Under the pieces are notes generated by a model. The model was not told the DNA's origin. It did not search any database and saw only the letters and a program-made list of their open reading frames with translations. This document shows positions 63,804-64,000 of a DNA stretch of 64,000 nucleotides, in pieces. Origin of the DNA: CAWFPR01 sp963817635. Its GTDB lineage: Bacteria; Acidobacteriota; Vicinamibacteria; Vicinamibacterales; 2-12-FULL-66-21. A program made the translations under genes and the position numbers. Within the stretch, counting starts at the first letter, position 1. Every line of letters begins with the position of its first letter. The DNA is taken from NCBI GenBank assembly GCA_963817635.1, contig CAWFPR010000005.1, forward strand, positions 682,001 to 746,000, given 5' to 3'.

Positions 63804-64000
63804 GTGAATCTGGACAACCCCGCTCCGTTGACCGCCGGCGCCGCGCCGGCCGGTGAAGCCGATGCCTTTGCGCGCGAAATCGCCCGGCGTCGAACCTTCG
63901 CGATCATCTCGCATCCCGACGCCGGCAAGACCACGCTGACCGAGAAGCTGCTCCTGTACGCCGGCGCCATCGAGCTGGCGGGCGCGGTGCGCGGACGCAA
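63804..64000 (+). CDS. prfC: Peptide chain release factor 3, N-terminal part
   Basis: The gene starts at a GTG at 63804 and runs off the window. The 65 visible residues read AREIARRRTFAIISHPDAGK then TTLTEKLLLYAGAIELAGAV. This is the G1 P-loop region of RF3, a translational GTPase that removes RF1/RF2 from the ribosome after peptide release. The AIELAGAVRGRK ending distinguishes it from EF-G and LepA. The preceding 180 nt after the M61 gene hold no other gene that I can see. Confidence 0.93.
   Translation, partial: MNLDNPAPLTAGAAPAGEADAFAREIARRRTFAIISHPDAGKTTLTEKLLLYAGAIELAGAVRGR

Noticed and set aside
1..64000. tRNA, rRNA, CRISPR arrays, integrases or transposase genes
   Set aside because: None could be seen on either strand; only short repeats and gene scraps hint at mobility.

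Overview
This is a GC-rich bacterial chromosome segment with genes on both strands. It has no rRNA, tRNA, CRISPR array or recognisable transposase gene. An ADOP-type permease, a TPR-CHAT protein, sigma-54 two-component control and large secreted proteins point to Acidobacteriota, perhaps a Vicinamibacteria-like lineage. That placement is an inference from gene content. Many otherwise well-conserved genes are split by single-base frameshifts, which suggests uncorrected indels, real decay, or both.

Layout. (1) 1-8.7 kb, minus strand: a probable envelope electron-transfer module. It holds a six-heme c-type cytochrome, an NHL propeller, a YVTN propeller, an outer-membrane barrel with a discoidin-like segment, a GNA1162/CsgG-like factor and a fused membrane/spermidine-synthase protein. 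Two good sigma-54 promoter matches face this module. (2) 9-13.5 kb: a MocR regulator with an inverted repeat at its start, an ADOP permease and a small secreted protein. (3) 13.6-19.3 kb: a sigma-54 two-component pair divergent from a Cu(I) ATPase (copA), followed by a small membrane protein and a YHS protein. A sigma-54 promoter and an upstream dyad lie in the divergent gap. (4) 19.4-20.1 kb: a small protein/nucleotidyltransferase pair resembling a toxin-antitoxin module. (5) 20.2-32.0 kb: a TPR-CHAT protease-like protein convergent with an anti-sigma/ECF-sigma pair, which is divergent from a run of exported proteins. Two of those share an unrecognised C-terminal domain. (6) 32.2-39.4 kb: a cusCBA copper/silver efflux operon with small accessory proteins. 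(7) 39.4-48.4 kb: a CopB-type ATPase followed by a complete N-type ATPase operon (atpDCQRBEFAG). The block is bracketed by a 23-nt direct repeat and by a 3' scrap of ackA on the left and of an RND pump gene on the right. (8) 48.6-57.3 kb: a 2905-residue cyclic beta-1,2-glucan synthase (NdvB-like). (9) 57.4-61.6 kb: ackA, xfp and a histidine phosphatase. (10) 61.7 kb to the end: a frameshifted M61 peptidase and the start of prfC.

Copper detoxification dominates the middle. Cytoplasmic Cu(I) export (CopA), trans-envelope export (CusCBA) and a CPH-type ATPase (CopB) all occur here. The copA and cus loci share CTGTCTG half-sites upstream of sigma-54-like promoters, so the two-component pair may control both. 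Phosphoketolase plus acetate kinase would yield acetate and ATP, and the N-ATPase is an ion-pumping rotary enzyme. The strongest candidates for an undescribed system are the sigma-54-linked cytochrome module and the CHAT/sigma/secreted-protein locus.
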